This document shows positions 14,793-23,415 of a stretch of DNA of 37,062 nucleotides, in pieces. The number at the start of each line of letters is the position of its first letter. Position 1 is the stretch's first letter. The DNA lies in NCBI GenBank assembly GCA_036258315.1, contig DATADX010000005.1, forward strand, positions 1 to 37,062. Direction: 5' to 3'. Below the pieces are notes generated by a model, which worked only from the letters and a program-made list of their open reading frames with translations, was not told where the DNA came from and did not search any database. Position numbers and translations under genes: made by a program. The stretch is from DASSYK01 sp036258315. Lineage in GTDB: Bacteria > Actinomycetota > Thermoleophilia > Solirubrobacterales > 70-9.

Positions 14793-16040
14793 TGCCACCA
14801 GCAGCTCCGCAACGCGGCTCTCTATCGGGTGATCGAGCAGCTCCTGCGCCGCCCGGATCCGGTTGGTGATCGTGTTCGCGTGCACGCCGAGTCGCTCGGC
14901 GGTGCGGCGGGGGCTCGAACGCTCCTCGAGGTAGACCCGGAGCGTCGCGGAGAGACGCAGGCTGTCATCGTCCTCGGCTGCGAGCGGACCGAGATGACGG
15001 AGCACGAAGTCACGGGCATGCTCGAGGTCCGCGGACGCGAGCGCCGGGAGGGCGACGTCCTGATAGGCGACCACTGACCCGGGCGGGCGGTGGATCAGTC
15101 CGGCGATGCGTCGCGCGTGCATCGCCTCCCGGTGGCTTCGGGCGAAGCCGTCGAGCTCCGGCCCCGGAAGGCCTGTCGCCGCGCATGCCTCCGGCGAGCT
15201 CCCGACGTCGAACGTCCTCCGCAGCGGGTCGTCGCCCACCCGCTCCTCGTAGCGACCGACCCAACCGGCGATCAACTGAGCCCCGAGCGGCACCAGCAGG
15301 CGATGCGAGCCGCCCAGGTCGGCGGCGAGGCCCGACGCTGCGCGCTCCAGTGCCCCGAGGTCATCGACGTCCTCGCCCCCCGCCGGGCACCAGACCACGA
15401 ACGCGAGGTGCGAACCGCCCAGCGGATAGCCGAGCCGCCGCTCCGCGGTCTCGCGATCGACCTGCCCGCCGCCAAGCAGCGCGCTCACGACGTCGGCGCG
15501 GACTGCGGCCGCGCTCCGGACCCAGCGATCGCGCTCCCGCGCGTACTGCTTGACGAGCGCCCGATTGACGGCGTTCACGTAGGCGAGGGTCAGGCCGGTT
15601 GCCTGCTCCAGCGCCGCGGGCAGCTCCAGCGGGTCCTCGACCGCGGAGCGCACGGTGCTGGAGAGGTTGCGCACGAAGGCAGCCTGCCCGATGTGATAGG
15701 CGCGAAGCAGGGCGTCGATGGTGAGTCCCTGGCGAACGAACTGGCGCGCGTAATCGATCGCGGGCGGGGGCGGCTCGGCCTCGTCCGGGTCGGTCCCCAT
15801 CCGGACGACGTCGATGAACATGCGCACGTTGCTCTCGCTGCTCGCGTAGGTCGCCTCGCGCATCCCCTCGTCGGCCTCGAGCTCGGGGAGCTGCTGGTGG
15901 ATTGCCGCCGTGATCTCATCGGCGACGGCCCCGACCCACTGATCGTCAGCGGCAAGCCGGCTGGCGAGCTTGCGCAGGGCCACGCTCGAAGCGGTCTCGC
16001 TTCGGTTCGCCGCCGGCTTCGCGGATGTGCGGGTCGCCAT
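14757..16040 (-). CDS. PucR/CdaR-family transcriptional regulator
   Basis: A 427-residue regulator. Residues about 30-175 form a helical sensor-like N-terminal domain. The middle (about 185-300) resembles the degenerate GGDEF-like domain of CdaR proteins (RLGYPLGGSHLAFVVWCPA). The C-terminus is the PucR-type helix-turn-helix: LSATLRVYLEERSSPRRTAERLGVHANTITNRIRAAQ (shown in part; about 370-405). Such proteins often activate catabolic operons next to them. It is transcribed divergently from the acetone-carboxylase operon across a 158-bp gap with palindromes, so control of that operon is likely. Proteins known to control acetone carboxylase in Xanthobacter are sigma-54 activators, so this would be a different regulatory type. 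Inference from position. Confidence 0.88.
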   Translation of the reverse strand: MATRTSAKPAANRSETASSVALRKLASRLAADDQWVGAVADEITAAIHQQLPELEADEGMREATYASSESNVRMFIDVVRMGTDPDEAEPPPPAIDYARQFVRQGLTIDALLRAYHIGQAAFVRNLSSTVRSAVEDPLELPAALEQATGLTLAYVNAVNRALVKQYARERDRWVRSAAAVRADVVSALLGGGQVDRETAERRLGYPLGGSHLAFVVWCPAGGEDVDDLGALERAASGLAADLGGSHRLLVPLGAQLIAGWVGRYEERVGDDPLRRTFDVGSSPEACAATGLPGPELDGFARSHREAMHARRIAGLIHRPPGSVVAYQDVALPALASADLEHARDFVLRHLGPLAAEDDDSLRLSATLRVYLEERSSPRRTAERLGVHANTITNRIRAAQELLDHPIESRVAELLVALRLAAVVRDER

Positions 16041-16198
16041 CGGCCGAACTCACCTTAGTCCGATTGTGAACGCGCCACAACGAAGACGGCCCGGCTTAAG
16101 CCGAATCGCCATTGGCGCCCTGCCGGGTCGGGCGTAGGCTGCTCGACAGCATCCGAGCCGCCAACAGCGCCGCACACCAAGAGGAGAGGCGAGCGATC
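16041..16198. promoter_or_regulatory. Divergent promoter region between PucR gene and acetone-carboxylase operon
   Basis: For the minus strand, TTGTGG (16080-16075) and TAAGGT (16057-16052) are 17 nt apart and lead to the PucR ATG at 16040. For the plus strand, TTGGCG (16112-16117) and TAGGCT (16135-16140) are also 17 nt apart and lead to the ATG at 16199, which has AGGAG at 16182-16186. Two palindromes are visible: TTGTG-N7-CACAA (16064-16080), covering the -35 of the regulator gene, and the perfect 12-mer CGGCTTAAGCCG (16092-16103), ending 8 nt before the plus-strand -35. The first suits autorepression and the second suits activation. Assignment to PucR binding is inference. Confidence 0.6.
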
Positions 16199-18349
16199 AT
16201 GTCCCATACCCCCCGTGTTTTCGCCATCGATGCCGGCGGCACGATGACGGACACCTTCATCGTCGACGAGGCCGGTGAGTTCATCGTCGGCAAGGCGCAG
16301 ACCACGCCCGAAGACGAGTCGGTCGGACTGATGGCGTCCACCGACGACGCCTTCAAGCAATGGGGAATGGACACCGAGGCGGGCCTTCCGGAGATCCGGT
16401 CCGGCGTGTTCAGCGGCACCGCGATGCTCAACCGGCTGCTGTCCCGCAAGGGCCTCAACCTCGGGATGATCGTGACGGCCGGCCAGGAGGACTCGCTGCG
16501 CATGGAGCGCGCGATTCAGACGTACCTCGGATTCTCATACGGCGACCGCCTCCACGTCGCGACCCACTACCACAACGATCCACTCGTCGACCGCGACCAG
16601 GTCCGCGGAGTGCGGGGCCGGATCGACCTCTACGGCACGGAGGCCCTGCCGCTTCGCGAAGCCGACGTCCGCGAGGCGGCCGCCGCCTTGCTCGACGCCG
16701 GAGTCGACGGGATCGTCGTCTCGCTCCTGTTCAGCTACCGGAATCCGGCGCACGAGGCGCGCGTCGGCGAGATCTTGGCCGAGGAGAAGGCCTCCCGTGG
16801 CCTCGACGGCGACTGCCCAGTGTTTCTCTCCTCCGAGCTCTACCCCACGCGCCGGGACGTGCCGCGGATGAACTCGACCGTTATCGAGGCGTACGCCGCC
16901 GAGCCCTCCCGGGGCACCCTGCGCAGGGTCGCGGCGCGGACCAGGGAGCGGGGTGCCGGCTTCGAGCTCCGCGTGATGGCCTCCCATGGCGGCACGATCT
17001 CGATCGACGCCAAGGAGCTTGGGACGACCCTGATCTCCGGTCCGATCGGCGGCGTCGTCGGCGCCCAATGGCTCGCCGAGCGAATCGGGCTGTCAAACGT
17101 CCTCTGCACCGATATCGGCGGCACCAGCTTCGACATCGCGCTGATCACCGACGGCCGCTACGAGGTGACGCCGACGCCGGACATGGCCCGGTTCGTTCTC
17201 AACATGCCGCTGGTCAAGATCGACTCGATCGGAGCCGGCTGCGGCTCCTTCGTCCGCGTCGACCCGAGCTCGCACCGTCCCGAGCTGGGACCGGACTCTG
17301 CCGGCGCCCGGGTCGGCGTCTGCAATCCGGAGGGCGGCCTGGAGACGATCTCGATCTCCGACCTCAACCTCGTTCTCGGCCGGCTCAACCCCGACTACTT
17401 CCTCGGCGGCGAGGTGGTGCTCGACGTCGACCGGGCTCGGGACGCGATCTCGAAGCAGATCGCGAAGCCTCTGGGCCTATCGGTCGAGGACGCCTCGGCC
17501 GGGATCATCGAGCTGTTCGAGACGACGCTGCGCGGCGAAGCGGTCGGCCGGGTGCTCGGCAAGGGGTACTCGCCGACCGACTACACGCTGCTCTGCTATG
17601 GCGGCGGCGGGCCGCTGCACGTCGCCGGCTACACCGCCGGCGTGCCCTATGCCAACGTCCTCGTACCCGCCTGGGCCGCCGGCTTCAGCGCCTTCGGCTG
17701 CGCCTGCGCCGACTTCGAGTACCGCTACGACCGCACCGTCGACCTGCCGCTGCCACCGAACGGCGATGCCGAGGCCCGCGCGGGGATCGGGGCCTTGGTC
17801 ACCGAGGCGTGGAAGGCGCTCGAGGAGCGGGTCGCCACCGAGTTCGCGAAATCGGGCTACGACCGCGATCAGGTCCGCTTCGTCCACGCCGTGCGAATGC
17901 AGTACTACGGCCAGCTGAACGACATCGAGATCGACTCGCCGCATGCCGAGCTCGAGACGGCCGACCAGGTCGACGAGCTCGTCGCCCGCTTCGAGGACGA
18001 GTACGGCAAGGTCTATGCGAGCTCGGCGAAGTCGCCCGAGCTCGGCTACGTCGTCACCCAGGCGATCGTGAAGGGCTCGGTCGAGATCGAGAAGCCGCGA
18101 CTGCCGGAGCTCGACGTGACCGCGGGCTCGCCGCCGGTCAAGCACACCCGCCCGGTCCACTGGGGCGCCGACTTCGGCTTCACCGAAACCGACGTCTACG
18201 AGATGCACGACGTCGTCAACGGCCACACGATCGAGGGCCCGGCCGTGATCGAAGCGCCCTCGACCACGTTCGCGATCCCGCCGGACCGTAGGGCCTGGGT
18301 GGACGCGCACGACATCTTCCACCTCGAGAACAAGGAGGCCGATCGATGA
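16199..18349 (+). CDS. acxA: Acetone carboxylase beta subunit (HyuA/hydantoinase A family)
   Basis: A 716-residue protein, the size of acetone carboxylase beta. This subunit binds ATP and phosphorylates acetone and bicarbonate to make enolphosphate and carboxyphosphate for joining on the alpha subunit. Nucleotide-binding signatures of the ASKHA/HyuA fold are present: AIDAGGTMTDTFIVD near residue 10, CTDIGGTSFDIALIT near 303, and CYGGGGPLHVAGYTAG near 466. The segments SGTAMLNRLLSRKG and QTYLGFSYGDRLHVATHYHN resemble the acetone rather than hydantoin or 5-oxoproline branch, as I remember it. A ribosome site precedes the ATG at 16199. Its stop overlaps the next start by 4 nt (ATGA), so synthesis is coupled. 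Substrate could also be butanone or a related ketone. Confidence 0.88.
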   Translation: MSHTPRVFAIDAGGTMTDTFIVDEAGEFIVGKAQTTPEDESVGLMASTDDAFKQWGMDTEAGLPEIRSGVFSGTAMLNRLLSRKGLNLGMIVTAGQEDSLRMERAIQTYLGFSYGDRLHVATHYHNDPLVDRDQVRGVRGRIDLYGTEALPLREADVREAAAALLDAGVDGIVVSLLFSYRNPAHEARVGEILAEEKASRGLDGDCPVFLSSELYPTRRDVPRMNSTVIEAYAAEPSRGTLRRVAARTRERGAGFELRVMASHGGTISIDAKELGTTLISGPIGGVVGAQWLAERIGLSNVLCTDIGGTSFDIALITDGRYEVTPTPDMARFVLNMPLVKIDSIGAGCGSFVRVDPSSHRPELGPDSAGARVGVCNPEGGLETISISDLNLVLGRLNPDYFLGGEVVLDVDRARDAISKQIAKPLGLSVEDASAGIIELFETTLRGEAVGRVLGKGYSPTDYTLLCYGGGGPLHVAGYTAGVPYANVLVPAWAAGFSAFGCACADFEYRYDRTVDLPLPPNGDAEARAGIGALVTEAWKALEERVATEFAKSGYDRDQVRFVHAVRMQYYGQLNDIEIDSPHAELETADQVDELVARFEDEYGKVYASSAKSPELGYVVTQAIVKGSVEIEKPRLPELDVTAGSPPVKHTRPVHWGADFGFTETDVYEMHDVVNGHTIEGPAVIEAPSTTFAIPPDRRAWVDAHDIFHLENKEADR

Positions 18350-21141
18350 ACCCCCCGATCGTCGAAGCTACCCGCGAGATCGAGCCCGAGGCCGGCGCCG
18401 CGATCGGCTGGAACGGCCGGCGCCTGACCGAGATGCTCGCCGAGTCAGAGCGGCTGTTCGAGGAGCAGGGCAGCTACTGCGGGCTCGATCGCCTCGAGCT
18501 GAAGGAGTCGGATCCGATCGGCTTCGAGAAGCTCTTCAGCCGCGTTCGCGGCGGCCTCGTCTCGGCGCGCGAGACGGCGCTCAACATCTCCGCCTCGCCG
18601 ATCGTCCGCGAGCTGGGAGAGCTGTGCTTCGCGCTCTACACGCCGGAGGGCGACTCGGTGTCGCTCTCCACCGGGATCATCGTCCACGTCCACACGATGT
18701 CCGAGGCCCTCAAGTTCATGGTTCGCAACGGGTGGGAGGACAACCCGGGCATCCGCCCCGGCGACGTCTTCGCCAACAACGACCCGACCATCGGGGACGT
18801 CCACCCCGCCGACGTGCAGACCTTCGTGCCGATCTTCTGGGAGGGCGAGCTGGTCGCCTGGGCGGGCGGCGTCACCCACGTGCTCGACATCGGCGCCTCG
18901 ACCCCCGGCGGCGTCCCGGTCGGGCCGACCAACGTGTTCGAGGACGGGATCGACCTGCACGGGGACCGGATCGGCGAAGACGACCAGATCTCCCAGGCGC
19001 ATTTGACGCGGATCGAGCGGCAGACGCGGACGCCGATGTACTACCTGCTCGACGAGCGGACCCGGCTCGCGGGCTGCCACATGATCCGCGACGCGATCGA
19101 GCGCTTGATCGTCGACGAGGGGCTGCCACGCGTGAAGCAGTTCATGCGCGAGGTGATCGAGGACACCCGGCGGTCGTTCAAGGCGACCGTCCGCCGGGTG
19201 ACCGTTCCGGGCCGGTACCGCGCACCCGGGTTCTTCGACACTCAATTCGCCGACAAGGACGCTCTCCCCGAGATCGCAAGGCGCGACTTCATCATGCACG
19301 GCTGCTACGAGATGCGCTTCGGCGGGGACGGCACGATGGATGTCGACCTCGACGGCAGCTCGGCGTGGGGTTGGCACTCGATGAACGCCACGCCCTCGGG
19401 GACCTACGGGATGACCTGGCTTGTCCTCACCCAGGGCCTGATCTGCAACGACAAGATCAACGACGGCGGCTTTCTGGCAACCACCAGCAACATTCCGGAG
19501 GGCACCTGGCTGAACAAGGGCGACGCGCCCTGCTCCTCGAGCGTTCCGTGGCCACCCCTCTTCGCGACCTGGACCGGATACCTGCGTGGGCTCTCGCGCG
19601 CGCTGCAGTCGCGAGGCTTCATCGAGGAGGTGATGACCTCCTACCAGCACCCCGCCGCGTTCCAGGGTGGTGGCATCGACCAGTACGGAAACACATCCGG
19701 CTTCATGAACTTCGAGTTCGCCGGCGGCGGCATGGGCGCGCAGTACGTCCTCGACGGACTGGACTACGGGGCGGCCCCGTTCAATCCCGAAGGTGACCAC
19801 GGAGACTGCGAGATGTGGGAGCTGATCACCCCGTTCCTCTACCTCGGGCGCCAGGTCAAGGCGTCGACCGGCGGACCGGGACGCCATCGCGGCGGGTCGG
19901 GCTTCGAGTCGTTGTTCATGACCTGGAACACCCCGTTCTTCCAGGTCCAGCAGCTGGTCGAATCGAGGATGTTCTGCGCTCCGGGGATCTTCGGCGGCTA
20001 TCCGGCGGCGACCGGCTACGTCCACTCGGTCAAGGACTCGGGCGTGATCGAGCTCGCGCGGCGAGGCGAGCGCTACCCGACCGGCGACGGAAGCTATGAC
20101 AAGCCCGCGCTGTTCGAGCTCGAGGGCGACCGCGTCTACGTCCAGGACGGCATGCGCACACTCGAACCGGCGAAGGTGGGCGACCTGTTCCAGATGGTCT
20201 ACAAGGGCGGCGGCGGCGTCGGCGACCCGCTTCAGCGGCCGGTCGAGGCGGTCTCCCGCGACGTCTCCGAAGGCCATCTTCTCGCGGACTATTCCGAGTC
20301 GGTCTACGCGGTATCCGACCGCGAGGCAGCGCTCCGCGATCGCCTCGAGCGCTCGGTTCCCGCAGAGGAGTGGCGTGCGAGCGAGCGCGACCGAATAGTC
20401 GCGGGCGCACTGATCGAGCCGGTGCGCGCGATGTACGCCGAGTCGATGCGCCTCTCCCCCCGGTTCGCCGCGGAGTTTCGCGGCTTCTGGGACCTCGAGG
20501 AGGATTTCGAGTTCGATGCGGTGACGCCGACGGTCGAGGCCCAGCGCTCCCAACCCGGGAAGCTGACGCCGGCGCAGTCGGTCGCCGCCTACCTGGAGAT
20601 GCAGAGCGCCAGCGCCTTCGCCCCGGACGACGAGGAGACCGTCGAAGGCGCCGCGGTGAGCCCGGAGCTGCTCGGCGACATGCTCGACGAGAAGCTGTCG
20701 CGGCGTGCCGTCAAGGAGATCCAGTCAGGCTTCAAGGACGCGGCGAGGTTCGACACCTGGATCTCGGTGCTCCAGGAACGGGTCCCATACGACGATCCGA
20801 TCGTCCTCCCGCTCGGCGAGGGGCTGAACGTCGTCAAGCGCGCCTCGGACGGCGAGTACGTGATCCGCACCGACGCCGGCGCCGATCTCTGCCGCTGGGA
20901 CGAGAACTGGAAGATGCACGCACGGGTCCGGGTCCGCGACGACGAGGAGGCGATGCGCGAGATCTACCCGAGGATGGGCCACGCCGACCCGGAGTGGATG
21001 GAGCTCCGGGAGTTCTTCTGCCCGGCCTCAGGGGCGCTGCTCGAGGTCGAGGCGGTGCCTCCGGGCTACCCGGTCGTCCACGACTTCCTCCCCGACCTGA
21101 AGGGCTTCTACGAGGGCTGGCTGCGGCGCAGCCTTCCCTAG
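18346..21141 (+). CDS. acxB: Acetone carboxylase alpha-gamma fusion (HyuB family plus acetone carboxylase gamma domain)
   Basis: A 931-residue protein that joins two normally separate subunits. Residues 1 to about 733 match the alpha subunit, ending near LEEDFEFDAVTPTVEA. The metal ligands H153 and D156 in GDVHPADVQTF and H178 in GGVTHVLDIG align, with an offset of three, to the Mn-binding H150, D153 and H175 that I recall for Xanthobacter AcxB. After a linker (about 735-773), residues 774-931 match the gamma subunit: LQERVPYDDPIVLPLGEG, DENWKMHARVRVRD, REIYPRMGHADPEWMELREF, EVEAVPPGYPVVHDFLPD and FYEGWLRRSLP. No stop or ribosome site lies at the junction. Of the zinc-ribbon cysteines expected, only C892 is kept; T842, A844 and S895 stand at the others. 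C849 is not at a usual position. Confidence 0.87.
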   Translation: MNPPIVEATREIEPEAGAAIGWNGRRLTEMLAESERLFEEQGSYCGLDRLELKESDPIGFEKLFSRVRGGLVSARETALNISASPIVRELGELCFALYTPEGDSVSLSTGIIVHVHTMSEALKFMVRNGWEDNPGIRPGDVFANNDPTIGDVHPADVQTFVPIFWEGELVAWAGGVTHVLDIGASTPGGVPVGPTNVFEDGIDLHGDRIGEDDQISQAHLTRIERQTRTPMYYLLDERTRLAGCHMIRDAIERLIVDEGLPRVKQFMREVIEDTRRSFKATVRRVTVPGRYRAPGFFDTQFADKDALPEIARRDFIMHGCYEMRFGGDGTMDVDLDGSSAWGWHSMNATPSGTYGMTWLVLTQGLICNDKINDGGFLATTSNIPEGTWLNKGDAPCSSSVPWPPLFATWTGYLRGLSRALQSRGFIEEVMTSYQHPAAFQGGGIDQYGNTSGFMNFEFAGGGMGAQYVLDGLDYGAAPFNPEGDHGDCEMWELITPFLYLGRQVKASTGGPGRHRGGSGFESLFMTWNTPFFQVQQLVESRMFCAPGIFGGYPAATGYVHSVKDSGVIELARRGERYPTGDGSYDKPALFELEGDRVYVQDGMRTLEPAKVGDLFQMVYKGGGGVGDPLQRPVEAVSRDVSEGHLLADYSESVYAVSDREAALRDRLERSVPAEEWRASERDRIVAGALIEPVRAMYAESMRLSPRFAAEFRGFWDLEEDFEFDAVTPTVEAQRSQPGKLTPAQSVAAYLEMQSASAFAPDDEETVEGAAVSPELLGDMLDEKLSRRAVKEIQSGFKDAARFDTWISVLQERVPYDDPIVLPLGEGLNVVKRASDGEYVIRTDAGADLCRWDENWKMHARVRVRDDEEAMREIYPRMGHADPEWMELREFFCPASGALLEVEAVPPGYPVVHDFLPDLKGFYEGWLRRSLP

Positions 21142-21165
21142 CCGGATCCGATCAGCAAACCCGAG

Positions 21166-22956
21166 ATGACCGCCGCGAGCAAGACCGCCACGACCCCCGC
21201 AACCGCCTGCGAGGCGTTCGCGGTCACGGTCGCGAGCCGAGCCGACCAGCGGGCGCTCCGGAGTGCGGACGGCAGCGTCGACTGGAGCTGGGCGGAGTAC
21301 GCAGAGCGCGCCTGCGCGGCGGGCGGCGGCCTCGCCGGGCTCGGGGTCGGCCGCGGCGACACGGTCGCTCTCTGGCTCACCAACCGGCCGGAGTTCCACG
21401 TCGCCGATGTCGGCGCGATGCTGCTCGGCGCGGCGCCGTTCTCCGTCTATCCCACTTTCACCGTCGAGCAGGCAGAGCACGTGATCGGCGATGCCGGCGC
21501 CCGCGTCTTGGTCACCGAGCCCGCCTTCCTCGAGCGCGCGCTCGCCGTCCGCGACAGCGGGCGAACGGCGGTCGAGACAGTCGTGCTCGTCGACGGCTCG
21601 CATCCGGAGGCGATCGCGTGGCAGGAGCTGCTCGACCTCGCTTCGGAGCCCCTCGAGCTCGGTGCGGCGGCCTCCCATGCGCAGCCGGACGATCTCGTGA
21701 CCCTGATCTACACCTCGGGAACCACCGGTCCCCCGAAGGGCGTTCAGCTGACCCATCGCAACGTCACGTCGCTCTGCTCGGCGATCCGCGATCACGCCGG
21801 CTTTCCGGAGGGCCTCAGGGCGGTCTCCTACCTGCCGATGGCGCACATCGCCGAACGGATCTGCACCCACTACGAGCCGATGCTGCTCGGCTGGGAGGTG
21901 ACGACGTGCCCGGACCCCCGCGCGGTGGCCGAGGTGCTTCCCCGGGTCCGACCCGGCTTCTTCTTCTCCCCGCCGCGGCTGTGGGAGAAGATGCGCGCCG
22001 CCGTGCTCGCCGGGCTCGAGCGGGAGCGCGACGAGGAGCGGCGGGTGGGCGCCGAGCAGGCGATCGACGCCGCGGTTGCCAAGGTCCGGCTCGAGCAGGC
22101 CGGCGAGCCTGTGCCGGACGAGCTCGCGGCGCAGGTCGCAGGGGCCGAGGCCGCCTTCGCGGAGCTGCGGGAACGGCTCGGCCTGGACCAGGTCCAGGTG
22201 GCGATCGTCGGGGCGGCGCCCTGCCCGCCCGAGGTGATCGAGTTCTTCCACGCGATCGGCGTCCCCCTCGGCGAGGTCTACGGGATGTCGGAGACGACTG
22301 GCGTCCAAACCATGAATCCGCCCGACGCGATCCGGATCGGCACCGTCGGCACGAGCTTGCCGGGGGTCGAGACGCGGCTCTCCGACGAGGGCGAGATCCT
22401 GATGCGGGGGCCGAACGTCATGGCCGGCTATCGCAACCTGCCCTCCAAGACCGCGGAGGTGATCGACTCCGACGGCTGGCTTCACTCCGGGGACATCGGC
22501 GAGTTCGACGAGGGCGGCTATCTGAGGATCATCGACCGGATCAAGGAGCTGATCATCAGCGCAGCGGGGAAGAACATGTCCCCGGCGAACATCGAGGCGA
22601 AGCTGAAGACCTCCTCGGAGCTGATCGGGCTGGCCTGTGCGGTCGGCGACGGCCGCCCCTATAACGTCGCGCTCATCACCCTCGACCCCGACGCGCTCGC
22701 CGCGTTTGCAACCGCGAATGGGATCGAGGAGGCTTCGGTGGAGGCCCTGACCACCCATCAAGCCGTGCGCGGGGAGGTCGAGCGTGGCGTCGAGCGCGCG
22801 AACGAGCAACTGGCCCGCGTCGAGCAGATCAAGCGCTTCACGATCCTCCCGGTCGAGTGGCAGCCCGGCGACGAGCTCACCCCGACGATGAAGCTGAAGC
22901 GCAAGCCGATCGCCGATAAGTTCGCGGCGGAGATCGACGCTCTATACGCAGGCTAA
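21166..22956 (+). CDS. AMP-forming acyl-CoA synthetase (FadD15/long-chain type)
   Basis: A 596-residue ANL-family enzyme. Motifs: LIYTSGTTGPPKGVQLTHRN (P-loop, about 181-200), GEVYGMSETTGVQTMNP, GWLHSGDIGEFDEGGYLRIIDRIKELIISAAGKNMSP and a C-terminal TPTMKLKRKPI with the catalytic lysine region. The helical insertion about residues 283-340 (LERERDEERRVGAEQ onward) is typical of the long-chain FadD15/FAA1 subgroup. It starts 24 nt after the carboxylase fusion and on the same strand. Acetone carboxylase yields acetoacetate, which must become acetoacetyl-CoA, so this enzyme is a positional candidate for that step, although its subgroup normally uses long-chain acids. That proposal is inference. 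Confidence 0.9.
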   Translation: MTAASKTATTPATACEAFAVTVASRADQRALRSADGSVDWSWAEYAERACAAGGGLAGLGVGRGDTVALWLTNRPEFHVADVGAMLLGAAPFSVYPTFTVEQAEHVIGDAGARVLVTEPAFLERALAVRDSGRTAVETVVLVDGSHPEAIAWQELLDLASEPLELGAAASHAQPDDLVTLIYTSGTTGPPKGVQLTHRNVTSLCSAIRDHAGFPEGLRAVSYLPMAHIAERICTHYEPMLLGWEVTTCPDPRAVAEVLPRVRPGFFFSPPRLWEKMRAAVLAGLERERDEERRVGAEQAIDAAVAKVRLEQAGEPVPDELAAQVAGAEAAFAELRERLGLDQVQVAIVGAAPCPPEVIEFFHAIGVPLGEVYGMSETTGVQTMNPPDAIRIGTVGTSLPGVETRLSDEGEILMRGPNVMAGYRNLPSKTAEVIDSDGWLHSGDIGEFDEGGYLRIIDRIKELIISAAGKNMSPANIEAKLKTSSELIGLACAVGDGRPYNVALITLDPDALAAFATANGIEEASVEALTTHQAVRGEVERGVERANEQLARVEQIKRFTILPVEWQPGDELTPTMKLKRKPIADKFAAEIDALYAG

Positions 22957-22994
22957 CGACCGCGAATCTGCGGCAGCGAAGAAAGGAAGAGGAA

Positions 22995-23402
22995 ATGGAA
23001 GCATCGAGATCAGTCTCGGAGAGAGAGCCATCGGGTTGGGCCGTCTTCGCCGGGGTCGTCTTGTTGATCGTCGGTTCCCTCGACGCGCTGTGGGGACTGG
23101 CGGCGATCCTCAACGACGATGTCGTGATCGTCGGCGGCGACGGGGTGATCCTGGCCGACGTCACGACCTGGGGCTGGGTGTATCTGATCCTGGGCTTGCT
23201 CGTGGCGGCTACCGGGGTGGGGCTGCTTGCCGGCAGCGAGCCGGCGCGCTGGGCCGGGATCTTCTTCGTCTCCCTCAACGCGATCGCACAGATCGTCTGG
23301 TTCCCCGCCGCGCCGCTGTGGTCGTTCCTGATCATCATCCTCGACGTGATGCTCATCTACGGGCTGACGGCGGGCTGGAACGAGAACGAGGACTGGGACT
23401 AG
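22995..23402 (+). CDS. DUF7144-family four-helix membrane protein
   Basis: A 135-residue membrane protein with four hydrophobic helices: WAVFAGVVLLIVGSLDALWGLAAI (about 15-38, quoted in part), WVYLILGLLVAATGVGLL (about 61-78), WAGIFFVSLNAIAQIVWF (about 86-103) and LWSFLIIILDVMLIYGLT (about 107-124). The pattern fits the small actinobacterial family DUF7144, whose function is unknown to me. GGAAGAGGAA before the ATG at 22995 is a strong ribosome site. It is 38 nt downstream of the acyl-CoA synthetase and ends the plus-strand operon before a hairpin terminator. No catalytic residues can be named. Confidence 0.8.
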   Translation: MEASRSVSEREPSGWAVFAGVVLLIVGSLDALWGLAAILNDDVVIVGGDGVILADVTTWGWVYLILGLLVAATGVGLLAGSEPARWAGIFFVSLNAIAQIVWFPAAPLWSFLIIILDVMLIYGLTAGWNENEDWD

Positions 23403-23415
23403 CCTGACAGCTTCC

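Noticed and set aside
12695..14869. 724-residue plus-strand frame opposite phaC and over the alpha/beta-hydrolase gene
   Set aside because: It crosses the small peptide gene, phaC and the hydrolase gene; only those have family motifs and ribosome sites.
18445..20553. 702-residue open frame antisense to the carboxylase fusion
   Set aside because: No domain motifs; composition (Arg, Asp, His, Val) is typical of the mirror frame of a high-GC gene.
20562..20670. A hidden separate start for the gamma subunit inside the fusion
   Set aside because: The only in-frame candidate start codons near the linker lack a ribosome site and no stop codon interrupts the frame, so a separate gene is not supported, though internal initiation is not excluded.
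20370..22664. 764-residue plus-strand frame across the carboxylase 3' end and the acyl-CoA synthetase
   Set aside because: Shifted frame of two genes with intact motifs; Arg/Gly-rich with no fold-like pattern.
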